64,000 nucleotides of DNA from Nocardia iowensis (GTDB taxonomy: Bacteria; Actinomycetota; Actinomycetes; Mycobacteriales; Mycobacteriaceae): assembly GCF_019222765.1 (NCBI RefSeq), contig NZ_CP078145.1:4154001-4218000 (forward strand). The letters run 5' to 3'. Below, piece after piece: positions 25,140 to 34,974 of the stretch. Each line of letters begins with the position of its first letter. Positions within the stretch are counted from its first letter, which is position 1. The translations under genes were made by a program, and so were the position numbers. Below the pieces are notes generated by a model that worked only from the letters and a program-made list of their open reading frames with translations, was not told where the DNA came from and ran no database searches.

Positions 25140-26270
25140 TCACCATCCTGGGTAACCGTAACGCGGATAGCTGCCGACGAAGACCATCTCCAGCAGGCCG
25201 TGCCCCACCTGATCGCCCATCCGCACCGTGCACAGGGATTCGCTGAGGAAGCTGACCGGTCTGATCTGGTCGAGATCGGTGGTGTCGACGGTGAATTCGT
25301 CGCTGAACGAGGTCCCGCGCCACATGCCGGAGGCGTAGCCGCGGTATTCGTCGTATCCGGCGAGGCCGGGCCAGAAGCGGCAGGTCGGCTGCACCTCGAT
25401 GGACGTCGTGCTGCGGTCGGCGTGGTGCACGGTGAACGTGCCGCCGGAGGCGACGCGCAGATCCCGCTCGAAGCTGAGCTCGTGTTCGACATCGATAATC
25501 GGCGTCGCTGCGCGTCCGGTGGCGAGCGGGTACAGCACCTCGCCCTCGAACTGCCAGCGCTGCCCGGCGCTGGTCTCCCGCTGCGCGAAATGCACCAGCC
25601 GGTCGTCGAATTGGAAGATGCCCATGTAGTAGAGGACGCCATCGGGCGCCTCGGTGGGTTGCAGCCCCCGGCCTTCTTCCAAGGTGCCGCCGCCCGGACC
25701 GTGCCGTACGCCCCAGGAATGGTCACGGCCGAACCACCACTGGTCGGGGTCGATCTCGATTCGCCTGCCGTCGATCTCGAGCCAGCCGGTGACGGTGCCG
25801 TTCTGGTAGTAGCGACGGGCGTCCTCGCGCACGCGACCCCGGGAGCGGTGGAAGGCCGGGGTCTGCTCGTAGGCGGGGAATGTTCCGTGGAAGTCGAGCT
25901 GCATGCGCAATCCGTGATCGTTGGCGCCCAACGTCGCTCGCGTGCCGAGCAGCGGTTCGGTGATCGCGTAGGTGTAGGGCCCGACCGTCCATGAGCCCAA
26001 TGCGGAACGCGGGGCACCGTATTCGGTGGACAGGCGCACCACTCGCGCCTGCTTGCCGCCGATCGTGACCATCGCGTAGGCGTCCATCACATTGCGATTG
26101 GGGTAGCGGGCGAGGCCGGTCATCACGCTCACCTCGCCGGAGGTGTCGAAGCCGTACATCACCACCCGCTCGGTCCAGCGCAGATCGCTCTGCGACACAT
26201 GGTCGAACGTGGTCGGCAGCTGGTGGCACAGCATTTCATCGTCAGGTACAAGCACGGGCATTCCCTTCAT
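25140..26270 (-). CDS. CrtC/DUF7064-like beta-barrel protein
   Basis: About 376 residues, Trp- and Gly-rich, soluble. VTGWLEIDGRRIEIDPDQWW, then FGRDHSWGVRHG, is the typical pattern of the hydroxyneurosporene synthase/AttH-like double lipocalin fold, recently split into domains such as DUF7064. No enzyme activity is established for the actinobacterial members. It is followed at 5 bases by an APH-type kinase and is divergent from a TetR gene. The start is an ATG at 26270 or 26261; neither has a well-spaced ribosome site. Confidence 0.78.
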   Translation of the reverse strand: MKGMPVLVPDDEMLCHQLPTTFDHVSQSDLRWTERVVMYGFDTSGEVSVMTGLARYPNRNVMDAYAMVTIGGKQARVVRLSTEYGAPRSALGSWTVGPYTYAITEPLLGTRATLGANDHGLRMQLDFHGTFPAYEQTPAFHRSRGRVREDARRYYQNGTVTGWLEIDGRRIEIDPDQWWFGRDHSWGVRHGPGGGTLEEGRGLQPTEAPDGVLYYMGIFQFDDRLVHFAQRETSAGQRWQFEGEVLYPLATGRAATPIIDVEHELSFERDLRVASGGTFTVHHADRSTTSIEVQPTCRFWPGLAGYDEYRGYASGMWRGTSFSDEFTVDTTDLDQIRPVSFLSESLCTVRMGDQVGHGLLEMVFVGSYPRYGYPGW

Positions 26271-26292
26271 CGAGCTGTCCGCCAATGTATTA

Positions 26293-26304
26293 CGATGCAC
26301 ATCG
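26293..26304. promoter_or_regulatory. CGATG-CA-CATCG palindrome
   Basis: An inverted repeat with perfect five-base arms in the 79-base gap between the divergent CrtC-like and TetR genes. A wider TACG...CGTA symmetry surrounds it. It is the best operator candidate for the TetR protein. Confidence 0.45.
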
Positions 26305-26349
26305 CAACGTATTTGTTTTCGCCGATTCCGGCCCGGTACGCTGCGCCAT

Positions 26350-26952
26350 GTGACATCCACCGACCCCGCGAATTCTCGCTCCGCCGCAGGCCGCCCCCGT
26401 GATATCCAGATCGATCGCGCGGTCCTCGACGCCACCCGGGCGCTGCTCGCCGAGGTCGGCTACCAGGACGTCACCATCGCCGCCGTCGCCCGCCGCGCCG
26501 GGGTCGGCACCGCACCCATCTACCGCCGCTGGCCCGGCAAGGAAGCGTTGATCGAGGACGCGGTTTTCGGCTCCGAAAACCTCTGGCTCCCAGCGGAAAC
26601 CGACGACCTGCACGCCGACCTGACCGCGTGGGCCCGGCTGTTCCTCGAACGCATCGCCGAGCCGGCCACTCGCGCAGCCGTTCCCGGGCTGATGTCGGCC
26701 TATCACGATGACCCGGCCCGGTATCGGGCCCTACACGACCGCGCCGACCTGCCCGCCCGCAAGGCCCTCGCCGAGCGGATCGGCCCGGCCATCCCCGAGG
26801 GGGCCGATCGTTGCGCCGCAACGGACCTGGTCTTCGAGATCCTCGTCGCGCGCACGCTGATCCGCGGCGTGACCCACGGCCTCGACGACGCCGAAACATT
26901 CTGTCGGCGAACGGCCGACGCGCTCTCCGCGATAATTGACGCGTCCCGCTGA
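26350..26952 (+). CDS. TetR-family regulator
   Basis: A 200-residue repressor beginning at a GTG (26350). The HTH is VTIAAVARRAGVGTAPIYRR followed by WPGKEALIEDAVF, with a TetR_C_16-like C-terminal half. The preceding AAGRPRDIQID arm is basic. The frame extends to 26143 but would run back across the promoter into the neighbouring gene. It is divergent from the CrtC-like/kinase operon and probably represses it through the palindrome between them. Confidence 0.88.
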   Translation: MTSTDPANSRSAAGRPRDIQIDRAVLDATRALLAEVGYQDVTIAAVARRAGVGTAPIYRRWPGKEALIEDAVFGSENLWLPAETDDLHADLTAWARLFLERIAEPATRAAVPGLMSAYHDDPARYRALHDRADLPARKALAERIGPAIPEGADRCAATDLVFEILVARTLIRGVTHGLDDAETFCRRTADALSAIIDASR

Positions 26953-26997
26953 TCTCGTCTCGCCTCGCGGAAATCTACTTCGTGACATAGTGATTCG

Positions 26998-27909
26998 ATG
27001 AGTCGGCTTCGTCACATCGCCGCCCTAGCCAGTGTTCTCTGTGTCCTCGGCGCCACGGCGTGTGGCGGTTCCTCGACTCCGGAGACATCGACGACTACTC
27101 AGCCTTTGTCGTCGCTCCCGGCGGCCATCCCACCGACCGAGAATCCTGGTCAGGATCGAGCCGTGAACCTCGAATTCGGCGGTAAGCAGCGCTCGTATGT
27201 GGTGCATACGCCGCCGAGCTACGCCGACAGCACCTCGCTGCCGTTGGTCGTCGCGATGCATTCCTTTCCCGGCGACGCGGCACAGATCGCCACCACTACC
27301 GGGCTGAATGCCAAGGCGGACAAGGAGAACTTCCTCGTTGTCTATCCGGAGGGCTATTCCTCGGCATACAACGCTTTGGTCTGTTGTGGCACGGAGGACG
27401 ATGTCGGCTTCATCCGAACCGTCATCGCCGAAATGACCACCCAGTGGAAGGCCGATCCCCAGCGCGTGTATGCCACCGGTATGTCCAACGGCGGCGACAT
27501 GTCCTACAAGCTCGCCGTCGAACTGCCCGGCACCTTCGCCGCCATCGCCCCGGTCAGCGGGGGCTTCATCGGTGCGAAAGCGGCGGACGCGGCCTACAAG
27601 CCGACCACCCCGGTTTCGGTGATCACCTTCCTCGGTGGCAAAGACCGCTATATCAGCCAGTTCGACGCGGGAATCACGCAGTGGCAGCAGCGACTTGCCT
27701 GCGCGCCCACGGGCGCGCCCGCGTCATTGGCCCAGGGCATCACCCTGACGAAGGCGACCTGTGGCGACGGCAGCGAAGTCCACGTCTACCGGCTGCCGGA
27801 GATGGGTCACGGGTGGGCCGGTGCCGAGCAAGGCGTCCTTTCCGAGCCGAACGCTGGGGTCGACGCGACCGATCTCCTGTGGGACTTCTTCAAGGTCCAC
27901 CCGAAGTGA
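26998..27909 (+). CDS. lipoprotein PHB-depolymerase-like esterase (LpqC-like)
   Basis: A 303-residue exported hydrolase. MSRLRHIAALASVLCVLGAT-A-C is a lipoprotein signal with the modified Cys at residue 22, followed by a Thr/Ser-rich linker. The catalytic Ser lies in YATGMSNGGDMSYK, Asp in FLGGKDRYI and His in EMGHGWAGAE. The family (polyhydroxybutyrate depolymerase / feruloyl esterase, mycobacterial LpqC) hydrolyses esters outside the cell. The start is an ATG with a weak ribosome site. Its TGA is directly followed by the TCA of the convergent LuxR gene's stop. Confidence 0.88.
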   Translation: MSRLRHIAALASVLCVLGATACGGSSTPETSTTTQPLSSLPAAIPPTENPGQDRAVNLEFGGKQRSYVVHTPPSYADSTSLPLVVAMHSFPGDAAQIATTTGLNAKADKENFLVVYPEGYSSAYNALVCCGTEDDVGFIRTVIAEMTTQWKADPQRVYATGMSNGGDMSYKLAVELPGTFAAIAPVSGGFIGAKAADAAYKPTTPVSVITFLGGKDRYISQFDAGITQWQQRLACAPTGAPASLAQGITLTKATCGDGSEVHVYRLPEMGHGWAGAEQGVLSEPNAGVDATDLLWDFFKVHPK

Positions 27910-30726
27910 TCACCGATCGGTCTCCAGCAGGCGATGCGTGTGCGCGGCGGCCGCGGCTTCGGTTCGGGTGGCGACGCCGAGCTTGGTGAGAATGCGGGAG
28001 ACATGGACGCCCGCGGTGTTGCCGCTGATGAAGAGTTCGGCGGCAATTTGACGGTTGCTCAATCCTTTGGCGACAAGGCGTAGCACGTCGAGCTCTCGTG
28101 GGGTGAGACCGAAGGTGGTCGGACGCACGGCGTTCGGTTCGGGTGCGGCGCCGGAGAGGGAGAGTCCGGCCCGGTCGGCGATGCGGCGGACCGCGTCGGA
28201 CAGGGGAGTGGCACCGAGATCAGCTGCGATGACATGGGCTTCGCGCAGCGCCGTGTGCGCCGCGGGCCGGTTGCCCACCGCCAGTTCGGCTTCGGCGCAG
28301 TAGCGCAGGCTGAGCGCCAGCTCGTACGGCTGTCGCAGTGCGCGCCACGCGGATACGGCGTCGTGCCACCCGGCGGGACCGTCGGTGCTGGTAGCGGCGA
28401 AGACGGCGCGATTGGCCGTGTCCACAGCGGTGGTCACCGGCAGGGAAGCGACGAGCTTGTCGAGGTCCATGGGTATTTCCGCGAGACGGGCAGCGAGGAC
28501 GAGCAGCGGCCACACCTCGTGGTGGTGCGCGTCCAGATCCTCAGCCGCCAGCGCCGCCACGGCGATGTCGGCCGCGCGCTGCGGCTGGTCCAAGGCGATA
28601 GCGCACTGCACGGTGCGCAGTTGGAGCTGGTACTGCCGCGCCCACGGCCCGTCGCTCACCAGCTCGGCCGCGCCATCCGCACTGGTCCTCGCCGCAGTGG
28701 AATCACCCTGGGCCAGTACAATTCTGGCGTGCGTTAGCAGCAGGGCGGCCCTGCTCAAGGGTGGCAGCTGCTCGGTGAGTGATTCATCGATGAGGTCGAG
28801 CGCTTCCGGCCACCGGCCGAGCGCGGTCAATGCCTGCGCCCATTTGACCAGCAGGATAGGGGCGGCTTCGACGAAGCGGAACGTTTCGTGAGCCGCGCGG
28901 AGCCCCTGCTGGATCGCCGCGATAGCCGCGACATGATCACCCGCCGCGACGAGCACCGCCGACTCCCACAGCGCCACGGTGACCATCGTTTGCGGGTCAG
29001 CGGCGACCGTGGCGGCAGCGTGTGCCTTCTCGAAATAAGCTATGGCGGTATCGGATCGGGCCGCGGTAGCCAGGCCGAGATAGGCGTAGGCGCGGGCGGC
29101 CATGGCCATGGCCCCGACCTGCTCGGCCACCTCGACGGCGGCCAGCGCGTCGCGTTCGGCCGCTGCCGCGTCACCGCCGAAGACGCGGGCGGCGGCGAGT
29201 TCGGCAAGCACCTCGCCCCGCAACACGGTCGGCGGGTCCGCGGGCAGCAATGCCAACGCGTGCAGCAGATCGTCGTCACCCCCGTTGCTGCTGTGGTTCT
29301 TCAGCCCGGCTCGGTAGTAGAACAGACGCGCCGCGCGCTGCGGTGCGCTGCCGATATCGATCAGCAGCAACGCCTCATCCGCCGCCGTGATGCCCTGCTC
29401 GACGATGCCGCCCTGGTAGCACGCCTCTACTACCTGCTCGAGCACGTCGAGACGTTCGGTGGTTATCCGAGCCGCCGCATCCGGTACCCGATCCCAGAGT
29501 TCGAGCACGCGATCGAGGTGACGCAGCCGTTCACGGTGCGCTCCAACGGCTTCCGCGGTCGCGGCGGCGCTCCAGGACGCCGCCAAGGCCAGCGGCAGAT
29601 CGCCTGCGGCGTGGGCGTGATAGGCCAGCTCGCCCGTGTGCTGGGCATCAGGCGACGTGCGCAGTGCCTGGGAAAGCTTGGCGTGCAGTCGCTTCCGCTC
29701 GATCGGCAACAGGTGATCGTATACGGCGTCGCGAATCAGGATGTGCCGGAACTCGTATCCGGTGTCGTGTACGACGAGCACCTGCTGATCGATCAGCTGA
29801 CGCAGCGCGTGGTGCAGCCTGTCCTCGTCGAGTTCGGTGGCCGAGTCGAGCAACGCGTGCCGCACCGGCGATCCCGCGACCGCGGCGAGCCGGAGCAGTG
29901 CCTTCGTCTCCGGCGGTAACCCGGTCAGGTAACCGAGTAGCAGCTCGGACAGATCGGCCGGGGTCTCGTCGGGCGAGCTGCTGAGCGCCTCGACGAACAG
30001 CGGAATCCCTTTGCTGCGTTCGAAGATTCGCGCGATCGTCCCGGGCTCGGGTTCGCGCCCGAACAGTGCGGCGAGTTGCCTGCCCACCTCGTGCCGGGTC
30101 AGCGGCTGCGGAACCACCAATCGCACACCGGGGTCGCGGCGCAGGCCCGCGACGAGGCTGCGCATCGCCGCGGAATCGGCTGGGCGGTAGGTGCCGACCA
30201 GCAGCAGGTCGCACTGCGCCGTGTTGGCCACCAGAAAGGCGAGCAGTTCACGGCTCGAGTCATCGGCCCAGTGCAGGTCCTCCAGCACCACGACCACCGG
30301 CTGTCGCACCGCGAGCTGTTCGAGCACGGTAAGGATCTCGCCGAACAACCGGATCCGATCGGTGTCCGGCTCCGCCGAACCCGCGTGCGCCGCCAGCTCG
30401 GGCAGCCACCGTGACAACGCCGGACGGCTGACCGGAAGCAGTGTGGCCACCCGGTCCACCCCGAGCTGCCGCACCAGCGCCCGCATGACCGAGACGAACG
30501 GTGCGAACGGCACACCGTCGTTGCCGAATTCGGGACACCGACCGAGCAGGATCACCGTGTCCGCGCTGAGCCGCGTGGTGAACTCGGCGACGAGCCGGGA
30601 CTTGCCGAGCCCGGCCTCACCGGCGATCAGCACCGTGTGCACCGCCGGATCCTGGTAGGCGTCCCGCAGCGCCGATACTTCCGCGGCCCGCCCGACAAAG
30701 GGACCACAGACGGGAAGGCTCACCAC
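27910..30726 (-). CDS. large ATP-binding LuxR regulator (LAL family)
   Basis: A 938-residue regulator. Residues 8-60 hold the P-loop GEAGLGKSRLVAEF, and VVVVLEDLHWADDSS is the Walker B region of the AAA/STAND module. A long helical, TPR-like middle (about 350-850) follows. The C-terminal LuxR HTH is LTPRELDVLRLVAKGLSNRQ, then IAAELFISGNTAGVHVSRIL. Such MalT/LAL proteins are switched by an inducer and ATP. The start is GTG-GTG at 30726/30723, without a separate ribosome site. Its upstream gap with the epoxide hydrolase contains four 20-base tandem repeats that may be its own binding sites. Confidence 0.9.
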   Translation of the reverse strand: MVSLPVCGPFVGRAAEVSALRDAYQDPAVHTVLIAGEAGLGKSRLVAEFTTRLSADTVILLGRCPEFGNDGVPFAPFVSVMRALVRQLGVDRVATLLPVSRPALSRWLPELAAHAGSAEPDTDRIRLFGEILTVLEQLAVRQPVVVVLEDLHWADDSSRELLAFLVANTAQCDLLLVGTYRPADSAAMRSLVAGLRRDPGVRLVVPQPLTRHEVGRQLAALFGREPEPGTIARIFERSKGIPLFVEALSSSPDETPADLSELLLGYLTGLPPETKALLRLAAVAGSPVRHALLDSATELDEDRLHHALRQLIDQQVLVVHDTGYEFRHILIRDAVYDHLLPIERKRLHAKLSQALRTSPDAQHTGELAYHAHAAGDLPLALAASWSAAATAEAVGAHRERLRHLDRVLELWDRVPDAAARITTERLDVLEQVVEACYQGGIVEQGITAADEALLLIDIGSAPQRAARLFYYRAGLKNHSSNGGDDDLLHALALLPADPPTVLRGEVLAELAAARVFGGDAAAAERDALAAVEVAEQVGAMAMAARAYAYLGLATAARSDTAIAYFEKAHAAATVAADPQTMVTVALWESAVLVAAGDHVAAIAAIQQGLRAAHETFRFVEAAPILLVKWAQALTALGRWPEALDLIDESLTEQLPPLSRAALLLTHARIVLAQGDSTAARTSADGAAELVSDGPWARQYQLQLRTVQCAIALDQPQRAADIAVAALAAEDLDAHHHEVWPLLVLAARLAEIPMDLDKLVASLPVTTAVDTANRAVFAATSTDGPAGWHDAVSAWRALRQPYELALSLRYCAEAELAVGNRPAAHTALREAHVIAADLGATPLSDAVRRIADRAGLSLSGAAPEPNAVRPTTFGLTPRELDVLRLVAKGLSNRQIAAELFISGNTAGVHVSRILTKLGVATRTEAAAAAHTHRLLETDR

Positions 30727-30780
30727 TCCGCGATCATGCCCGGACCGGACGGTTCACGCCAGTCCATGCACCGGGCGCAT

Positions 30781-30870
30781 AAAGCACAGGCTCGTGCGGA
30801 AAGACCACAGGCTCGTGCGTAAAGACACAGGGTCGAGCGTAAAGACACAGCGTCGTGCGTAAAGACGTAG
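30781..30870. repeat. four and a half 20-base tandem repeats
   Basis: Units of 19, 21, 20 and 20 bases begin at 30781, 30800, 30821 and 30841, and a half unit follows at 30861. The consensus is AAAGACACAGGCTCGTGCGT. Units differ at a few bases only. The spacing is near two helical turns, which suits an array of protein sites. They lie in the gap between the LuxR gene and the epoxide hydrolase. The unit length is not a multiple of three, so translation of this array is not the reason for the repeat. Confidence 0.85.
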
Positions 30871-30934
30871 TTCTGCCCGAGATAACGAATTCTCGTGATT
30901 CGCCGACCCCCTCGTTACCCGAAGTATTACTGGC

Positions 30935-32092
30935 ATGACGAACAACGAGATCCGCTCCTTCCGCATCGAGATTCCGCAGGCCGACCTGAACGACCTCCGT
31001 GACCGGCTGGCCCGCACGCGCTGGATCGACGACCTCCCCGGCGCCGGCTGGGAGCGCGGCGTGCCGACCGCGTACCTGAAGGAACTCGCCGGCTACTGGG
31101 CGGAGAAATTCGACTGGCGCGCGGTCGAAGCGGAGCTCAACAAATACCCGCAGTTCACCACCACCATCGACGGCCATAACATGCACTTCCTGCACATCCG
31201 CTCCGCCGAGGCCGACGCCACCCCGCTGCTCCTGCTGCACGGCTGGCCGAGTTCGGTGGTCGACTTCCTCGACGTGATCGGCCCGCTCACCGACCCCAAG
31301 GCGCACGGCGCCGCCGACGCACCCGCCTTCCACCTGGTCATTCCGTCGCTGCCCGGACACGGTTTCGCCGGACCGGTCACCGAGACCGGCTGGCACGACG
31401 GCCGGGTCGCGGCCGCGCTGGCCGAGCTGATGGCGCGGCTCGACTACGACCGCTACGGCGTGCATGGCGGCGACCACGGCGCGTTCATCGCCCCGCAACT
31501 CGGCCGGGTGGACACCGATCATGTGCTCGGCGTGCACGTCAACGCGCTGGTCACCTTCCCGACCGGCGATCCGGCCGATATGGCCGCGCTGACCGACGCG
31601 GAAAAGCAGCGGCTCGGCCGGATGAAGCAGTTCCAGGACGACGGCTCGGCCTACATGAAGCTGAAGGGGTCGCGGCCGAATACCCTCGCGCAGTTGGTGG
31701 CCGATTCACCGGCCGGGCAGCTCGGCTGGATCGTGGAGAAGTACAAGGAGTGGGTCGACCAGGCACACGAACTGCCCGAGCAGGCGATCGATAAGGATCG
31801 GATGCTGGCCAACGTCAGCGTCTACTGGTTCACCGACACCGCGCGCAGCGTGGCGAACTACTACTACGAGCGCTTCCACGACGCGACCATGTTCGCGCCG
31901 GCACCGAAGGGCGCCGTGCCGACCGGCGTCGCGGTCTTCAAGGACGGCGACTACGCCATCCGCCGCTTCGCCGAAAAGGCGCACAACATCACCCACTGGT
32001 CGGAGTTCTACTCCGGCGGTCACTTCCCCGCCCTCGAGGTTCCTGGCCTCCTGGTAGCTGACGTCCGCGAGTTCTTCCGCACTCTGATCTGA
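30935..32092 (+). CDS. epoxide hydrolase (EPHN domain, alpha/beta hydrolase)
   Basis: A 385-residue protein. Residues 1-110 are the N-terminal epoxide hydrolase domain ([20 protein letters not shown]). The alpha/beta core has the oxyanion [10 protein letters not shown], the nucleophile Asp in [14 protein letters not shown] and a late His in [12 protein letters not shown]. It opens epoxides to diols in the cytosol; substrate unknown. The ATG at 30935 has no strong site and the upstream gap holds the tandem repeats, so regulation by the divergent LuxR protein is likely. It is convergent with cysNC. Confidence 0.92.
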   Translation: MTNNEIRSFRIEIPQADLNDLRDRLARTRWIDDLPGAGWERGVPTAYLKELAGYWAEKFDWRAVEAELNKYPQFTTTIDGHNMHFLHIRSAEADATPLLLLHGWPSSVVDFLDVIGPLTDPKAHGAADAPAFHLVIPSLPGHGFAGPVTETGWHDGRVAAALAELMARLDYDRYGVHGGDHGAFIAPQLGRVDTDHVLGVHVNALVTFPTGDPADMAALTDAEKQRLGRMKQFQDDGSAYMKLKGSRPNTLAQLVADSPAGQLGWIVEKYKEWVDQAHELPEQAIDKDRMLANVSVYWFTDTARSVANYYYERFHDATMFAPAPKGAVPTGVAVFKDGDYAIRRFAEKAHNITHWSEFYSGGHFPALEVPGLLVADVREFFRTLI

Positions 32093-32103
32093 CCCGGATG
32101 AGC

Positions 32104-32150
32104 GGCACACGGTGGCGGGCCCTTCTCGGGATGCCCCGCCGCCGTGTGCC
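32104..32150. terminator. bidirectional terminator between epoxide hydrolase and cysNC
   Basis: GGCACACGG-t-GGCGGG (32104-32119) pairs with CCCGCC-g-CCGTGTGCC (32135-32150), 15 pairs with one mismatch, around a 15-base loop. It lies between two convergent genes. Confidence 0.8.
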
Positions 32151-32161
32151 ACTCAGTCGGC

Positions 32162-33997
32162 TTAGTCCAGAACAGTGAGCCGGGTGAGGATGGTTGCCGC
32201 CATGGCCGCTGGGTCGCCGTCGTCGGGGCGTAGGACGAGCTCGGCCTCGGTGGGTGCCTCGTAGGGGGCGTCGATGCCGGTGAAGCCGCGGATCTCACCG
32301 GCGCGGGCCTTGGCGTACATGCCCTTCGGGTCGCGGGATTCGCAGAGTTCCAACGGGGTGTCGACGAAGACCTCGACGAACGGGATGCCTGCCGCCAGGT
32401 GAGCCGCACGTACCCGGTCACGATCGGCGCGGTACGGGCTGATCAGCGAAACCACCGCCACCACACCGGCTTCGGCGAACAGGCGGGCGACTTCGCCGAC
32501 GCGGCGGACGTTCTCGACCCGGTCGGCGGCGCTGAAACCGAGGTCGGCGTTGAGTCCGTGGCGCAGATTGTCGCCGTCGAGCAGGAAGGCGGGGCGACCC
32601 GCGGCGACCAGGCGGCGTTCGAGTTCGACCGCGACGGTGGACTTTCCGGACCCGGACAGGCCGGTCAGCCAGACGGTGAGGCCGCGGGTCGCCCGCTCGT
32701 CCCGGCCGACAGCGGTGGACTGCCAGACCACGCGTGATGAGGGGAGACTCGGACCGGTGATCATGCCCGCACCGACGGTGTTGTTGGTGGTGTCGTCGAC
32801 CAGGATGAAGCTGCCGGTGAATCGGTTCCGGCGGTACGGGTCGAACAACAGTGGCTGGCGGGTGCGCAGTTGGACACGACCTATTTCGTTGAGGGACAAC
32901 GATTCCGCGTTTTCGTCACGATGCAGCGTGTTGACATCCAGCCGGTAGTCCAGGGTCCGCACTTCGACGGTGGCGGTGCGGGTGGTGTGCCGGATGGTGT
33001 AGGTGCTGCCGGGGGTGAGCTGTGACTCGTCGGCGAACCAGCAGACCATCGCGTCGAGATCGCGCCCGGCGGTCGGGCGGTTGCTCGGGCGGCAGATCAT
33101 GTCGCCACGCGAGACGTCGAGGTCGTCGGCGAGCTGGATGGTCACCGCCTGCGGCGGAAAGGCTTCCGCGACCGGGGTGCCGCCCGGACCCCAGATGGCC
33201 TCGACGGTCGTGGTGAATCCCGAAGGCAGCACCGCGACTTCGTCACCCGGCTTGAACACCCCGCCCGCTACCGTGCCCGCGTAGCCGCGGAAATCCTGGG
33301 CGTGCCTGCGGGTCACATACTGCACCGGGAACCGCGCGTCGATCAGGTTGCGGTCGGAGGCGATGTGCACCTCTTCGAGATGGTGCAGCAGGGGAGTGCC
33401 CTCGTACCACGGCATGCTCGCGCCGCGGTGCACGATGTTCTCGCCGTCCAGCGCGGACATCGGGACGAAGGTCAGGTCGTGGATGTCGAGTTTGGCGGCG
33501 AACTGCGCGAATTCCGTGCGGATCTCCTCGAACCTCGCCTGTGACCAGTCGACCAGATCCATTTTGTTGACGCACAGCACCAGGTGCGGAATGCCGAGCA
33601 GGCTGGCGAGAAACGCGTGCCTGCGGGTCTGCTCCAGCACGCCCTTGCGCGCGTCGACCAGGATCAGCGCGAGGTCGGCGGTGGACGCGCCGGTGACCAT
33701 GTTCCTGGTGTACTGGATGTGGCCGGGGGTGTCGGCGATGATGAATTTCCGTCGGGGCGTGGCGAAATAGCGATGTGCCACGTCGATGGTGATGCCCTGT
33801 TCGCGTTCGGCGCGCAGTCCATCGGTGAGCAGGGCCAGGTTCGGATAGTCGTCGCCGCGGTCGCGGCTGGTCCGCTCCACCGCGGCGAGCTGGTCGGTGA
33901 AGATCGTCTTGGAGTCGAAGAGCAGGCGGCCGATGAGGGTGGATTTGCCGTCGTCGACGCTGCCGGCGGTGGCGAGGCGCAGCAGGGTTGCGGTCAT
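32162..33997 (-). CDS. cysNC: bifunctional ATP sulfurylase large subunit / APS kinase
   Basis: A 611-residue fusion. The CysN GTPase half has the P-loop [10 protein letters not shown] (residues 11-20), [15 protein letters not shown] and the NKMD base motif. It drives ATP sulfurylase with CysD. The CysC half begins near residue 440 with [17 protein letters not shown] and phosphorylates APS to PAPS. The start (33997) shares one base with the cysD stop (TGATG), giving tight coupling. In this fused form the route points to PAPS for sulfation as well as assimilation. A frame extending to 34405 is only cysD in another phase. Confidence 0.95.
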   Translation of the reverse strand: MTATLLRLATAGSVDDGKSTLIGRLLFDSKTIFTDQLAAVERTSRDRGDDYPNLALLTDGLRAEREQGITIDVAHRYFATPRRKFIIADTPGHIQYTRNMVTGASTADLALILVDARKGVLEQTRRHAFLASLLGIPHLVLCVNKMDLVDWSQARFEEIRTEFAQFAAKLDIHDLTFVPMSALDGENIVHRGASMPWYEGTPLLHHLEEVHIASDRNLIDARFPVQYVTRRHAQDFRGYAGTVAGGVFKPGDEVAVLPSGFTTTVEAIWGPGGTPVAEAFPPQAVTIQLADDLDVSRGDMICRPSNRPTAGRDLDAMVCWFADESQLTPGSTYTIRHTTRTATVEVRTLDYRLDVNTLHRDENAESLSLNEIGRVQLRTRQPLLFDPYRRNRFTGSFILVDDTTNNTVGAGMITGPSLPSSRVVWQSTAVGRDERATRGLTVWLTGLSGSGKSTVAVELERRLVAAGRPAFLLDGDNLRHGLNADLGFSAADRVENVRRVGEVARLFAEAGVVAVVSLISPYRADRDRVRAAHLAAGIPFVEVFVDTPLELCESRDPKGMYAKARAGEIRGFTGIDAPYEAPTEAELVLRPDDGDPAAMAATILTRLTVLD

Positions 33998-34929
33998 CAG
34001 AAGTAGCCCTCTCGTTTGCGATCTTCCATGCCCGCCTCGGAGATTCGATCGTCGGCGCGGGTGGCGCCACGCTCGGTCACCCTGGCCGCGGCCACCTCCA
34101 TGACCACTTCGGCGGGGGTGGCGGCGGTCGATTCGACGCAGCCGGTGCAGGTGGCGTCGCCGACCGTGCGGAACCGCACCGTCGTCTCCTGTGGTTGCTC
34201 GCCGTCGAGGAGCTGCAGGAAGCGCGTGTGCGCCAACAACATTCCGTCGCGCTGTACCACCGGACGGCGATGCGCGTAGTAGAGCGGCGGCAGCTCGATG
34301 CCCTCGGCCGCGATATAGGTCCAGATGTCGAGCTCGGTCCAGTTCGACAGCGGGAACACTCGAATGTGTTCGCCCGCACGGTGTCTGCCGTTGTAGAGAT
34401 TCCACAGCTCGGGTCGCTGGCTACGCGGATCCCACTGGCCGTACTCGTCGCGGAAGCTGAACACCCGCTCCTTGGCGCGCGCCTTCTCCTCATCGCGCCG
34501 CGCGCCGCCGAAGACCGCGTCGAACGAGCCCTCCTGGATAGCACGCAGCAGCGTGGTGGTCTGCAGCCGGTTGCGTGAGGCGCGCGGGCCGGTCTCCTCG
34601 ACGACCCGCCCGGCGTCGATATCGTCCTGTACCTTGCCGACCACCAGCCGCAGTCCGAACCGCGCGACCGTCTCGTCGCGGTAGGCGATCACCTCGTCGA
34701 AGTTGTGCCCGGTATCGATGTGCAGCACCGGGAACGGCAGCGGCGCGGGCCAGAAGGCCTTGGCCGCCAAATGCAGCATCACCACCGAGTCCTTGCCGCC
34801 GGAGAACAGCAACACCGGGCGTTCGAATGTTGCCGCTACTTCACGGAATATGTGTGCCGACTCGGCTTCGAGCGCGTCCAGATGAGGTAGCTCGTAGGTA
34901 CTAGCCGTCGACTTCGCGTACTGGCTCAC
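33997..34929 (-). CDS. cysD: sulfate adenylyltransferase small subunit
   Basis: A 310-residue PP-loop ATP pyrophosphatase. The PP-loop is [29 protein letters not shown] and [19 protein letters not shown] are typical of CysD. With CysN it converts sulfate and ATP to APS. The start is a GTG at 34929. A KstR-like box (34940-34953) lies 11 bases upstream, which is unusual for a sulfate gene. It leads the cysD-cysNC unit and stands back to back in order behind an IclR gene. Confidence 0.95.
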   Translation of the reverse strand: MSQYAKSTASTYELPHLDALEAESAHIFREVAATFERPVLLFSGGKDSVVMLHLAAKAFWPAPLPFPVLHIDTGHNFDEVIAYRDETVARFGLRLVVGKVQDDIDAGRVVEETGPRASRNRLQTTTLLRAIQEGSFDAVFGGARRDEEKARAKERVFSFRDEYGQWDPRSQRPELWNLYNGRHRAGEHIRVFPLSNWTELDIWTYIAAEGIELPPLYYAHRRPVVQRDGMLLAHTRFLQLLDGEQPQETTVRFRTVGDATCTGCVESTAATPAEVVMEVAAARVTERGATRADDRISEAGMEDRKREGYF

Positions 34930-34939
34930 ACCGCAAAAC

Positions 34940-34953
34940 TAGAACACGTTTCG
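34940..34953. promoter_or_regulatory. KstR-like box upstream of cysD
   Basis: TAGAACACGTTTCG matches the KstR pattern T-nn-AAC-nn-GTT-nn-A at seven of eight fixed bases; the last A is G. It lies 11-24 bases before the cysD start, the same distance as the perfect box before the IclR gene. Confidence 0.5.
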
Positions 34954-34974
34954 ATTGTTGGCAATGGGTGTGAT

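Noticed and set aside
30781-30870. CRISPR array
   Set aside because: Repeats are directly adjacent with no spacers, only about 20 bases long, and no cas gene is near.
32162-34405. An N-terminally longer CysNC
   Set aside because: The extra part is cysD in another phase; the ATG at 33997 overlaps the cysD stop and begins exactly at the CysN P-loop domain.
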